47,507 nucleotides of DNA from the NCBI RefSeq assembly GCF_030537745.1, contig NZ_JAUNVI010000006.1, positions 1-47,507 of the forward strand, in the 5' to 3' direction. Each line of letters begins with the position of its first letter. The first letter of the stretch is position 1. This DNA comes from Ornithinimicrobium sp. (GTDB taxonomy: Bacteria > Actinomycetota > Actinomycetes > Actinomycetales > Dermatophilaceae). The position numbers and the translations under genes were made by a program. Under the pieces are notes generated by a model that saw nothing but the letters and a program-made list of their open reading frames with translations, did no database searches and was not told where the DNA came from. This document shows positions 7,678-15,688 of the stretch, in pieces.

Positions 7678-7836
7678 GAGAAATCGCAGTTCAACGTGTA
7701 TTTGCCGCGGGATCTGATCACCCAAATCAAGCACCGCGGCATCGACGAGGGCATCAGCCTCTCCGCCCTCGTCGAGAAGGTGCTGCTCGCCTACCTCGCC
7801 ACGCCCCCTTCGCCCTCCACCCTCGACGGGAAGTGA
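7672..7836 (+). CDS. Ribbon-helix-helix (CopG-like) protein
   Basis: A 54-aa protein with a clear RHH arrangement. A polar beta strand (residues 6-11, FNVYLP) is followed by [14 protein letters not shown] (helix A) and [14 protein letters not shown] (helix B). RHH dimers insert the strand pair in the DNA major groove. The last 11 residues are a Pro/Ser tail. The gene overlaps the next one: its TGA shares four bases with a GTG start (GTGA, 7833-7836), implying translational coupling. Repeats in its promoter suggest it represses itself and the VOC gene. The second gene is not a toxin by sequence, so a toxin-antitoxin role is not supported. Confidence 0.75.
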   Translation: MLEKSQFNVYLPRDLITQIKHRGIDEGISLSALVEKVLLAYLATPPSPSTLDGK

Positions 7837-8582
7837 CCGCCATGACCGCGATCGCCGATCTGACCGCCCGACCGATCCGCTTCACCGCCGACATCCCCGC
7901 CTGGCGCACCATCCTGGCGGCTCTCGGCGGCACCTTGATCAGCGAGGCCCCCGGCTGGCTCGTCTACCAGCTCGGCTCGGGGCGAATCGCCCTGCATGCC
8001 AGCAGCCAGGACCGCCCCGCCGGCTCCTCCGCCATCGGCCTGGAGACGTCGAGCCCGCTGGAGTGGGCCGTCAAAGCAGCCGCTGCGGCGGGCGCCCCGA
8101 TCAGCTTGGCGCACACGGCGCATGGCCCCAGCGCCCAGGTCGACGCCAAGGACGGCACTGTCTTCAGCCTTGACAGCGTGACCCCGGCCGCGGCAGGTGT
8201 TGGCCCGACCCAAGGAGAGCTGACCTCCCTGGCGATCTGGCACACCCCCCTCGGTGGCCACGCTCGATCGATCTTCACCGCCCTCGACGCCCGTCCACGG
8301 GTCCTCGCCGACGACGAGATGTGGACGGACTTCCGCTGCGACGGCGGTGGCCTCCTCGCCGTCCACGCCGCCGACACGGTCGGGGCCGAGCTCGCGTTCG
8401 AGTGGGCTGGCAACGTCGAGGAGGCCAAGGCGTTGCTGGACGCCGCGGGGGTTCAGTCGGCGCTTATCGACGAGGGTCACAGCCGCACGCTGCAGATCGC
8501 TGATCCAGACGGGGTCAAGGAGATCTGGATCAACGAGAAGCAGACCGATCTCTACGGCTACACCCTGGGCGAGCTCGACTGA
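7833..8582 (+). CDS. VOC (glyoxalase/bleomycin-resistance fold) family protein
   Basis: A protein of up to 249 aa resembling a two-repeat vicinal-oxygen-chelate protein. The first half has [22 protein letters not shown]...[14 protein letters not shown], the second [10 protein letters not shown]...[11 protein letters not shown]...LLAVH...[13 protein letters not shown]. The terminal DPDG-x-x-I-W-I strand is typical of VOC domains. Metal ligands are not obvious in every expected position, so catalysis is uncertain; a binding or sequestration role is possible. GTG 7833 overlaps the RHH stop, and ATG 7842 is an alternative start. The last 25 bp overlap the convergent CGNR gene. Coupling to an RHH repressor suggests inducible expression. 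Confidence 0.7.
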   Translation: MTAMTAIADLTARPIRFTADIPAWRTILAALGGTLISEAPGWLVYQLGSGRIALHASSQDRPAGSSAIGLETSSPLEWAVKAAAAAGAPISLAHTAHGPSAQVDAKDGTVFSLDSVTPAAAGVGPTQGELTSLAIWHTPLGGHARSIFTALDARPRVLADDEMWTDFRCDGGGLLAVHAADTVGAELAFEWAGNVEEAKALLDAAGVQSALIDEGHSRTLQIADPDGVKEIWINEKQTDLYGYTLGELD

Positions 8583-9145
8583 GCCGCGCTCAGGGCCTGC
8601 GCCCGCTGCGCCGCCCGCCCGCGGTAGGCAGCAGCCGCCATCCGGTTGCCGCAGGTCGTGCTGCAGAAGCGTCGTGACCGGTTGCGGGACAGGTCGACGT
8701 GGACATCGTCACAGTCATCGGCCTCGCAGGTGCGAAGGCGTCCCAGCTCATCTGCACGCAGCACGTCGGCGACGGCCATCGCGGCCTCGACGGCCATCCG
8801 GGTGGCCAGCGGCGCGTCGTCGGGGGTCGCGTGCAGGTGCCAGCCGAACTCGTCGTGGATGACGACGCGGGGCAGCGCCCGCGCTGCGGCCAGCAGCGTG
8901 TTGACGATCGCGGCAACCTCGTGCTCTTCGCGTTGCCACAGTTGGGCCAGTTGGGGGCGGAGGGCACGCACGGCGTCGAGCTCAGCACGGTCGCCGGTGC
9001 GGCTCCCCGACCACCGCCACGTCCGGACGAAGTCGTCGAGGTCGCCGATGGTGGCGAGGGCATCCTCGGACCTGCCCTGAGCAGCAGTGTTGACCAAGGC
9101 TGCAGCCCCTTGCAGCGCGAGCTCAGTATCATGGGTGAATTGCAT
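8558..9145 (-). CDS. CGNR zinc-finger (ABATE-domain) transcriptional regulator
   Basis: A 195-aa protein with an N-terminal ABATE-type helical domain, thought to bind a ligand, and a C-terminal CGNR zinc finger. The finger reads C-x4-C...SRNRSRRFCSTTCGNRMAAAAYR, with four cysteines and the name-giving CGNR. It probably binds DNA. ATG 9145 has a good AGGAG at 5 nt. It is divergent from the EamA gene (107-bp gap), a pairing common in actinomycetes, so it likely controls that exporter. Its 3' end overlaps the VOC gene on the other strand by 25 bp. Confidence 0.88.
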   Translation of the reverse strand: MQFTHDTELALQGAAALVNTAAQGRSEDALATIGDLDDFVRTWRWSGSRTGDRAELDAVRALRPQLAQLWQREEHEVAAIVNTLLAAARALPRVVIHDEFGWHLHATPDDAPLATRMAVEAAMAVADVLRADELGRLRTCEADDCDDVHVDLSRNRSRRFCSTTCGNRMAAAAYRGRAAQRAQALSAAQSSSPRV

Positions 9146-9252
9146 TTTGACTCCTGACGCTCCTCGGGTCTATCGTCATGATCGTCAACGACTGACACCC
9201 ATGATCCCACGGTGGCCGTCGATGTCGGCCCCTGAGCCGAGAGGAGGCCCGC

Positions 9253-10293
9253 ATGACTGCGACCTCGACCCGAAAGGCCACCACGATGAGCCCGCGCGAG
9301 ACGAGCTCACGCGAGACGCCGTCAGCGCAACACGTGCTCCTCGTCGGTCTCCTGCTCGCGGTCGTGAGCGCCGCTACCTTCGGCACGGCGGGAGCGGTCG
9401 CCAAGAGTTCGCTGGTCCAGGGTTGGTCGCCCGCCGCTGCGGTGACCGTCCGGATCTCCGTGGGCGCCCTCATCCTCGCGGTGCCGACGGCCCGAGCGAT
9501 GCGCGGTCGGTGGCAGCTGCTGAGCTCGGTCAAGACCTGGGTGCAGATCGGACTGTTCGGCACCTTCGCCGTCGGTGGCTGCCAGCTGTTCTACTTCCTC
9601 GCCGTCCGCGAACTCTCCGTCGCCGTCGCGCTGATGATCGAATACCTGGGTCCGATCCTCGTCGTCGCCTGGTTGTGGCTGGCCAACGGCCATCGGCCGC
9701 GTCGACTCACGATGATCGGGATGGGGCTGGCCATCCTCGGCCTGGTGCTCATCCTCGACGTCCTGGGCGACGTCCAGGTCAGCACGCTGGGGGTGCTCTT
9801 CGGACTCGGCGCTGCGGTGGGCCTGGCCATCTTCTTCGTTATCGGGGCCGACGACTCCAACGGGCTGCCGCCGATCGCCTTCGCCTGCCTCGGCATGGCG
9901 GTCGGCGCCGTGATGCTCCTGCTGGTCGGCATGCTGCAGATCGTGCCCTTCGAGATCAGCACTACCGACGCGGTCCTGGCCGGGGTCTCGCTCCCGTGGT
10001 GGGTGCCGCTGATCTGGCTCGGCATCGTTGCGGCCGCCATCGCCTACGTGACCGGGATCGCCGCCAACCGCCGACTCGGCGCCAAGGTCGCCTCCTTCGT
10101 CGGGCTGACCGAGGTGATGTTCGCCGTGCTGTGGGCCTGGCTGCTGTTGGGCGAGATGCCGGCCACGATCCAGCTGCTGGGCGGCCTGCTCATCCTCGTC
10201 GGAGTCATCGCCGTCAAGCTCGACGAAGCCCCGGACGAGCCCCACATCGACGTCCCCTCCCCGGTCCTTCCCGCCGCCGACGCCAACTCCTAG
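9253..10293 (+). CDS. EamA/DMT-superfamily transporter
   Basis: A 346-aa membrane protein with about ten hydrophobic helices in two EamA repeats, expected to export small metabolites. Typical signatures are AATFGTAGAVAKSSLVQGWSP in helix 1-2, LSVAVALMIEYLGPILV at the end of the first repeat, and ASFVGLTEVMFAVLWAWLLLGE in the second. The first 30 residues are polar. ATG 9253 has an excellent GAGGAGG (9241-9247) at 5 nt, so this gene is leadered. The TAG stop shares the palindromic CTAG with the stop of the convergent S10 peptidase gene. Regulation by the adjacent CGNR protein is inferred from position. Confidence 0.9.
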   Translation: MTATSTRKATTMSPRETSSRETPSAQHVLLVGLLLAVVSAATFGTAGAVAKSSLVQGWSPAAAVTVRISVGALILAVPTARAMRGRWQLLSSVKTWVQIGLFGTFAVGGCQLFYFLAVRELSVAVALMIEYLGPILVVAWLWLANGHRPRRLTMIGMGLAILGLVLILDVLGDVQVSTLGVLFGLGAAVGLAIFFVIGADDSNGLPPIAFACLGMAVGAVMLLLVGMLQIVPFEISTTDAVLAGVSLPWWVPLIWLGIVAAAIAYVTGIAANRRLGAKVASFVGLTEVMFAVLWAWLLLGEMPATIQLLGGLLILVGVIAVKLDEAPDEPHIDVPSPVLPAADANS

Positions 10294-11825
10294 TTGACGC
10301 TCGCCCGGCGGACGAAGTCGGTGATCCCCTCGGCTTCCTCGATGCGGGTCGCTTCGCCGAGATAGGGCATGTGGCCGGTCTCGAACCACGCGTGCTCGAT
10401 CCGCTCCAACGCCGAGTCAGGCAGCCGCAGGTGCGCGACCATGTCCTCGGCCGCGCCGTAGGGCGTGGCGAGGTCGTAGTAGCCGTATTCGACGCGGACC
10501 CGCAGGTGCGGGTTGGCGCGCATCACCCGCTCGAGCTTGTCGGTGACATTGATCGGCTTGCCCTCGAACTCCTTGTAGGACCAGGTGTCGATCGCGTCCG
10601 AGAACACCGCATACGGCAGGTCGAGCTCGGACCTCAGCTCGTGGCGCAGGTAGTGATGGATCGCCGCCGCATACGGCCCCATGATCAGGTCGATGCTCGG
10701 GTCCGCGTCCATCCCCTCGGCGATCCCGGAGTGCAGCGTCCCGACCACCCGGCCGTCGATCCGACCCACCGTCTGGCCCTGGTCGCGCAACAGCTCGGTG
10801 CAAAAGCGCCAGTGCTCTGGGCGCAGGTCGCACCGCTGCACGTAGTCCTCGGAGAGGCCGGTGAGGCGCGCAAGGTCGGCGGCCACGCCATACCTCTCCT
10901 CCTGGGTGAGCCGGTTGCCGCGCGAGAGCGCCCAGCGGTAGCGGCCACTGGCAAACTCTTCCGCCTCGGTGAGCAGCTCACGCAGCGACCGCCCGGGGTG
11001 TTTGCCGTGGAAGTGCGCGATCGCCGCATAGGTCGGCAGGTAGGACAGGCAGGCTTCGTCGTGTCGCAGGAAACGGAAGTCCTGGGTGCCGAAGTCGAGC
11101 ACGCTGGAGATCAGCACGAGGCCGTTGAGCTGCAGACCGAAGCGCTCGAAGAGGTGCGCCGCCACCGACACCGCCCGCGTCGTCCCGTAGGACTCGCCGC
11201 ACACAAACTTCGGGCTCATCCAGCGGTCCTCGCGCGTGCACCACAGCCGGATCACCTCGCTGACCTGCTCGACATCCTTCTTCCAGCCGTGGTAATCCTT
11301 GGCCTTGCCGCCCTCGACCGCGCGCGACTGTCCGGTCGACATCGGGTCGATGAAGACCAGGTCGGAGACCCGCAGCAGCGTCTCGGGGTTGTCGATGAGC
11401 GCGTAGGGGGGAGGGGTCGGCTGGTGCGGCTCCCCTGCGTCCACGATCCGCGGTCCGAGCAGGCCCAGGTGCAGCCACACCGAGCTGGACCCGGGTCCGC
11501 CGTTGAAGACGAACGTGATCGGACGGTCTCTGCGCTTGGTGGCGCGGGCGGCGTCGTCCGGCCCGTCCAACTCCAGCGTGTATGCCGTGACCGCCAGCTC
11601 CGCGCGCGCCTTCCAGCCCTCGAAGACATCGTCCTTCACCTCCTCCTCGCGCAACACGATGCGGCCGGTGCGCGCGGTATAGGTCAGGTCGCCATCAGCC
11701 GTGGCAAGGGTGTGGCTGGTCTCGATCAGGAGGTCGCGGGGCTCGGGGCGCTCTGCGGCCGCAGCAGAGGTCTGCGTGGCCTTGCCCTCGCCTTTGGTGC
11801 CGGTGCTGGGTTCCGTGTCGGTCAT
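10290..11825 (-). CDS. S10 family serine carboxypeptidase-like protein
   Basis: A 511-aa alpha/beta-hydrolase of peptidase family S10. It has FVFNGGPGSSS (oxyanion region), FIDPMSTGQSR, the nucleophile elbow GESYGTTR with Ser near residue 212, and late DLATPYGA and GHMPYL segments supplying Asp and His. No signal peptide is visible: the N-terminus is a Thr/Glu/Ala-rich stretch of about 30 residues, so it is probably cytoplasmic, unlike eukaryotic vacuolar enzymes. It may trim peptides together with the neighbouring M3 peptidase (divergent, 112 bp apart). ATG 11825 is chosen because TAGTGT lies 7 nt before it. Confidence 0.88.
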   Translation of the reverse strand: MTDTEPSTGTKGEGKATQTSAAAAERPEPRDLLIETSHTLATADGDLTYTARTGRIVLREEEVKDDVFEGWKARAELAVTAYTLELDGPDDAARATKRRDRPITFVFNGGPGSSSVWLHLGLLGPRIVDAGEPHQPTPPPYALIDNPETLLRVSDLVFIDPMSTGQSRAVEGGKAKDYHGWKKDVEQVSEVIRLWCTREDRWMSPKFVCGESYGTTRAVSVAAHLFERFGLQLNGLVLISSVLDFGTQDFRFLRHDEACLSYLPTYAAIAHFHGKHPGRSLRELLTEAEEFASGRYRWALSRGNRLTQEERYGVAADLARLTGLSEDYVQRCDLRPEHWRFCTELLRDQGQTVGRIDGRVVGTLHSGIAEGMDADPSIDLIMGPYAAAIHHYLRHELRSELDLPYAVFSDAIDTWSYKEFEGKPINVTDKLERVMRANPHLRVRVEYGYYDLATPYGAAEDMVAHLRLPDSALERIEHAWFETGHMPYLGEATRIEEAEGITDFVRRASVN

Positions 11826-11832
11826 GGGTTCA

Positions 11833-11838
11833 ACACTA
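11833..11838 (-). promoter_or_regulatory. -10 element, leaderless promoter of S10 peptidase
   Basis: TAGTGT on the minus strand, 7 nt before ATG 11825. Confidence 0.55.
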
Positions 11839-11937
11839 GTCACGCCGTCGGACCCGGAGCCCTCGAACGAGTGCCCCGACCACCTTCTCGCGGTCCGCGC
11901 GCGCGCCGACGTCGGTGGTGGATGTTTGGATGGAGTC

Positions 11938-13998
11938 ATGACCAACCCGCTGCTGGCCCCCTCGACGCTGCCCTTCTCCCTGCCTGACTACGCCACCCTG
12001 ACCGACGCGCACGTGCGTGAGGCCCTGGCCGCGGGGATGGAGCAGCACCTCGCCGAGCTCGACGTGATCGCCACCGACACCTCGCCGGCGACCATCGCCA
12101 ACGTCCTGGAGGCCAGCGAGCGCAGCGGCGCGACGCTTGACCGGGCGCTGGCCGCCTTCTGGGTCGCACGCTCGGCAGACACCAACCCCGAACGCGACGC
12201 GATCATGGCCGAGTTCGCGCCCAAGATGGCCGCGCACACCGACGCGATCATGCTCAACCGCGCCCTCTATGAGCGGCTCCGTCAGCTCAATGCCGCTGCT
12301 GAGGGCGGGCAGATCGAGCTGGATGAGCAGGACGCCTTCAACCTCGCCGAGCGGCTCAAGGCCTACGAGCGCGGTGGGATCAACCTGCCGCAGGAGCAGC
12401 AGGCACGCCTGCGCGAGCTCAACGCCGAGCTCGCGACCCACTCGACGCAGTTCGACACCGCCCTCACCGCCGCGCGCAACGCCGCCGCCGTCCACGTCGC
12501 GGACGAGGCAGAGCTCGCTGGCCTGTCCGAGGGCGACAAGGCTGGGCTTCGGGCCGCTGCGCAGGCGCGCGATCTCGACGGTTGGCTGATCCCGATCGTC
12601 AACACCTCCGGCCAGCCGCTCCTGGACAGCCTGGCGGACCGCGGCCTACGCGAACGCATCTATCGCGCGTCGGTGACCCGGGGACTTTCCGGTGCGCACG
12701 ACAACCGCGACCGCCTGGTCACCATCGCGCGCCTGCGCGCCGAGAGGGCAGAGCTGCTGGGCTATCCCCACCACGCCGCCTACGCCCAGGAGGTCGGCTG
12801 CGCCCGCACGACGGAGGCGGTCAACGACATCCTGGCCCGCCTCACGCCCGGCATCCAGGAGCTGACCGGCAAGGAGGCTGCGGTCCTGGCCGCCCGCCTT
12901 GCCGATCTGGACCCGGACGCCACGCTGGAGCCCTGGGACTGGCAGTTCCTGGCGGCGAAGGAGGCGGCAGCGAGCTCCTTCGACACCGACCAGCTCAAGC
13001 CCTACCTGGAGTTCGAGCGGGTCCTGACCGAGGGCGTCTTCGCCGCGGCGACCGCGCTCTACGGCATCACCTTCGTCGAGCGTCCCGAGCTCGTCGGCTA
13101 CACCGCACAGGCTCGTGTCTTCGAGGTCCTGGAGGAGGACGGCAGCACCCTCGGCGCGGTCGTCATCGACCCCTACACCCGCCCGACCAAGCAGGGTGGC
13201 GCCTGGATGACCTCGCTCGTCGACCAGTCGCACCTGCTGGGCACCCAGCCGGTCGTCACCAACACCTGCAATGTCCCGCCGCCGGCGCAGGGCTCACCGA
13301 GCCTGATGACGTGGGACAACGTCATCACGCTCTTCCACGAGTTCGGGCACGACCTGCACGGGCTGCTCTCCGATGTCCGCTATCCCTCCCGCTCGGGCAC
13401 CTCCGTCCCTCGCGACTTCGTCGAGTTCCCCAGCCAGGTCAACGAGATCTGGGCCTGGGAGCCGAGCCTCATCGCGGCATACGCCCGCCACCACGAAACC
13501 GGTGAGCCGGTGCCGGCCGAGTGGGTCGACGCGCTCGTGGCCAACCGCCAGGAGAGCGGCCGCGACACCCTCGAGCTGCTCTCGGCGATGCTGCTCGACC
13601 AGGCCTGGCACCAGACGCCGTTGGTCGACCTGCCCGAGGACGGCAGCGGGGTGGAGGCCTTCGAGGCTGCCGCTCTGGAGCGGCTCGGCGCCGCTCACCC
13701 GCTGGTGCCGCCACGCTATCGCTCCGCCTACTTCCACCACATCTTCGGCGGTGGCTACTCCGCTGGTTACTACTCCTACCTCTGGTCCGAGGTCATGGAT
13801 GCCGACACGGTCGCGTGGTTCCGCGAGCAGGGCGACGAGGACAACGCAGGAGGTATGACGCGCGCCGCCGGCGACCACTTCCGCCGTGAGCTCCTGGGCC
13901 GGGGTGGCTCGATCGAGGCGATGGAGTCCTACCGCCGCTTCCGCGGCGCCGACCCAGAGGTGAAGCACCTGCTGGCGCGTCTGGGTCTAGCGAGCTAA
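11938..13998 (+). CDS. M3 family zinc metallopeptidase (peptidyl-dipeptidase/oligopeptidase type)
   Basis: A 686-aa thimet-type peptidase, normal length for Dcp/PrlC. The zinc motif HEFGHDLHG begins at residue 467, and VEFPSQVNEIWAW about 28 residues later supplies the third zinc ligand (Glu). The substrate-binding region near the C-terminus (FHHIFGGGYSAGYYSYLWSEVMDAD) is conserved. It should degrade short peptides in the cytoplasm; no export signal is seen. ATG 11938 begins the family's N-terminus (NPLLAPSTLPF-LPDY). An upstream open extension overlaps the divergent S10 start and is rejected. There is no convincing TANNNT element; GGATGGAG just upstream may help ribosome binding. Confidence 0.93.
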   Translation: MTNPLLAPSTLPFSLPDYATLTDAHVREALAAGMEQHLAELDVIATDTSPATIANVLEASERSGATLDRALAAFWVARSADTNPERDAIMAEFAPKMAAHTDAIMLNRALYERLRQLNAAAEGGQIELDEQDAFNLAERLKAYERGGINLPQEQQARLRELNAELATHSTQFDTALTAARNAAAVHVADEAELAGLSEGDKAGLRAAAQARDLDGWLIPIVNTSGQPLLDSLADRGLRERIYRASVTRGLSGAHDNRDRLVTIARLRAERAELLGYPHHAAYAQEVGCARTTEAVNDILARLTPGIQELTGKEAAVLAARLADLDPDATLEPWDWQFLAAKEAAASSFDTDQLKPYLEFERVLTEGVFAAATALYGITFVERPELVGYTAQARVFEVLEEDGSTLGAVVIDPYTRPTKQGGAWMTSLVDQSHLLGTQPVVTNTCNVPPPAQGSPSLMTWDNVITLFHEFGHDLHGLLSDVRYPSRSGTSVPRDFVEFPSQVNEIWAWEPSLIAAYARHHETGEPVPAEWVDALVANRQESGRDTLELLSAMLLDQAWHQTPLVDLPEDGSGVEAFEAAALERLGAAHPLVPPRYRSAYFHHIFGGGYSAGYYSYLWSEVMDADTVAWFREQGDEDNAGGMTRAAGDHFRRELLGRGGSIEAMESYRRFRGADPEVKHLLARLGLAS

Positions 13999-14024
13999 GT
14001 CCACACTTCAGCGGCGGCCGGTGC

Positions 14025-14030
14025 TAGTTT
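14025..14030 (+). promoter_or_regulatory. -10 element upstream of small membrane protein
   Basis: TAGTTT, 23 nt before ATG 14054. With the GGAGG ribosome site downstream it fits an ordinary leadered transcript. Confidence 0.4.
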
Positions 14031-14053
14031 GAAAGAAGCGACTGGAGGTTGCG

Positions 14054-14278
14054 ATGTCGAAGAAAATGTCTCTCGTCTATGCGCTGATCGGGCTGGGGCT
14101 GGTGATCTGGTGGGCGTTGACCCAATCCAGCATCCCGGTGGCGTTGCTGCTGGTGCTCCTCGTCGTCCTGGCGGTGCACATCGTGCGACACACCAGGAGC
14201 GAGCGGGAGCGCAAGCACGACATCGACGAGGCGGATGCGCGTGCTGGTTTTCCGAGTCCGCCTGAGCGCTCCCTCTAG
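14054..14278 (+). CDS. Small two-helix membrane protein
   Basis: A 74-aa protein with two hydrophobic segments (about residues 6-21 and 26-45) separated by a short polar turn (TQSSIP), followed by a charged, Arg/Glu/Asp-rich cytoplasmic tail. GGAGG lies 5 nt before ATG 14054. I recognise no family. It follows the M3 peptidase gene by 55 bp but appears to have its own promoter, and it converges on the EEP gene with a 3-bp gap. The role is unknown. Confidence 0.7.
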   Translation: MSKKMSLVYALIGLGLVIWWALTQSSIPVALLLVLLVVLAVHIVRHTRSERERKHDIDEADARAGFPSPPERSL

Positions 14279-14281
14279 GGC

Positions 14282-15301
14282 TCACCCCCAAGCTCCCTGC
14301 GAGACCGTGAATTCGAGCCACAGGGGATAGTGGTCGCTGATCCGCCACGACATCTGGGAACGGTCTAGCCCTGACCCGGTGAGCACGTGCGGCACGAAGT
14401 CGACGTTGCCGCCGACCTGGCCGAAGGTGATGCCCTCAAGGCGGGTCTCGGTCGTGCCGTCCGGCCGGGTGGGGGTGAACCAGGAGATCTGGTCGTAGGA
14501 GTGGCGGTCGCGGTCGTCGTCGAAGATGGTCCGGCTCACATCGTGCAACACCGCGGGCGGGTAGAGCCCGGTCGCGAAGAACTCCTGCCACAGGGGGTCC
14601 TCGTGCCGGTCGATGTTGAAGTCGCCGAGCACCATGAGGTTACGGTTCCAGTCCTTGGGGCGATCTGCCCACGACCTCATCCACCGGGCAAAGGCGGCAA
14701 GCTCCGGCAACCGGTCGGCGGGCCGCAGGCCCCACAGCACGTGGACCGTGGTGAGGATGAACTCGACCTCGTTCCGCACGAATCCGGCCGCATAGGGAGT
14801 GCGGGCAAACTGGTCGACGTTGTTCTGGGCCTGCGGGGGTAGGACGATCTCACCGACCAGGCCCGAGGGCTGGACGCGCCTCGAGTCGTAGACATACGCC
14901 AGTCGCTCACTGTTGCCCTTGTCGCCCTCGGTGACGTCGGAGGCGATGACCCTGTAGTCCGGTCCCAGCAACGACAGGATCGCGAACAGCGCACTGGTCT
15001 CCCGTCTCGTCTCCTGGATAGCGGTGACGTCGAAGCGGGCCAGGACCCGGGCGATGCAGGCCATCGAGTGCCAGTCTCGCTTGGGGCTGTCCGTCGTGCG
15101 GGACGTCCATCGATCGGTGTAGCCGCCCAGAGCGCGCACATTCCAGGTGCCGATGAGCAGGTTGGTGGCGGACTTGAGCGGCACCACCCGGTCCAACTCC
15201 GCGTCCAGTCCCGCCAGGTCAGCCTCGACCTCGGTCGGCATCGGCCCCGGCGGAGTATGGGTGGACTCGCCACCTGTCCTCGACGGCATGTGCCCCAGCA
15301 T
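14282..15301 (-). CDS. Endonuclease/exonuclease/phosphatase (EEP) family protein
   Basis: A protein of up to 339 aa with the EEP fold shared by DNase I, AP endonucleases and phosphatases. Motifs in order are GTWNVRAL, TAIQETR (metal Glu), GDFNIDRHEDP (catalytic Asp/Asn) and ISDHYPLWLEF (C-terminal Asp-His). It could cut nucleic acid or hydrolyse a phosphoester; the inserted segment describing YVYDSRRVQPSGL is typical of EEP hydrolases acting on varied substrates. No signal peptide is seen. Starts at 15301, 15289 and 15241 are all possible, since the first 50 residues carry no conserved feature. Confidence 0.82.
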   Translation of the reverse strand: MLGHMPSRTGGESTHTPPGPMPTEVEADLAGLDAELDRVVPLKSATNLLIGTWNVRALGGYTDRWTSRTTDSPKRDWHSMACIARVLARFDVTAIQETRRETSALFAILSLLGPDYRVIASDVTEGDKGNSERLAYVYDSRRVQPSGLVGEIVLPPQAQNNVDQFARTPYAAGFVRNEVEFILTTVHVLWGLRPADRLPELAAFARWMRSWADRPKDWNRNLMVLGDFNIDRHEDPLWQEFFATGLYPPAVLHDVSRTIFDDDRDRHSYDQISWFTPTRPDGTTETRLEGITFGQVGGNVDFVPHVLTGSGLDRSQMSWRISDHYPLWLEFTVSQGAWG

Positions 15302-15343
15302 GGCAGAGCCGCGAGCTACCTACCGCTCATCGTGAGGCTCGAC

Positions 15344-15688
15344 TCAGGTGAGGCGCGCTGCCTTACGGGCGGCGGCCTCCAGCCAGCCGATGAGGGCTGC
15401 GTCCGCGTCCAGCGCCGTCGCCTCCACTCGGATCCACCCTGCGCCCATCGAGCGACCCGCACCCATCTCCGCGCGGGACGCCTCTGGGTGCCGCAGCAGC
15501 CGAGCGTCTTCGGCTGGGTCGACGCGGACGAGAAGGCTGCCGTCCTTGTGCGCGGCGACCGCCATTGCGCCGTCGACCATGAGGGAGAGCACACCAAACA
15601 TCCGCACCTCGCGCAGGTCCCGATCTGGCAGAAACGTGCGGATCCGGTCCATCAGTGCGCGCGCCGGGTCGACCGAGGTTGAGGTCAT
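15344..15688 (-). CDS. TfoX N-terminal-domain protein
   Basis: A 114-aa protein matching the TfoX/Sxy N-terminal domain alone. It has an early helix (ARALMDRIRTFLP), the conserved REVRMFGVLSLMVDGAMAVAAHKDGSLLVRVD core with its Met-Phe-Gly turn, and a C-terminal helix. In gammaproteobacteria TfoX controls competence, but stand-alone actinobacterial versions have no established role. ATG 15688 overlaps the stop of the upstream fusion gene by four bases (ATGA), so it belongs to the ArsR operon. Confidence 0.82.
   Translation of the reverse strand: MTSTSVDPARALMDRIRTFLPDRDLREVRMFGVLSLMVDGAMAVAAHKDGSLLVRVDPAEDARLLRHPEASRAEMGAGRSMGAGWIRVEATALDADAALIGWLEAAARKAARLT

Noticed and set aside
7672-8582. 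RHH plus second gene as a toxin-antitoxin module
   Set aside because: The second product is a 249-aa VOC-like protein with no RelE, MazF, PIN or Fic features.
9087-11987. Long plus-strand open frame antisense to the S10 peptidase gene
   Set aside because: It has no recognisable domain, its composition is Arg/Pro/Gly-rich, and it mirrors a gene with clear motifs; such frames are common by chance in very GC-rich DNA.
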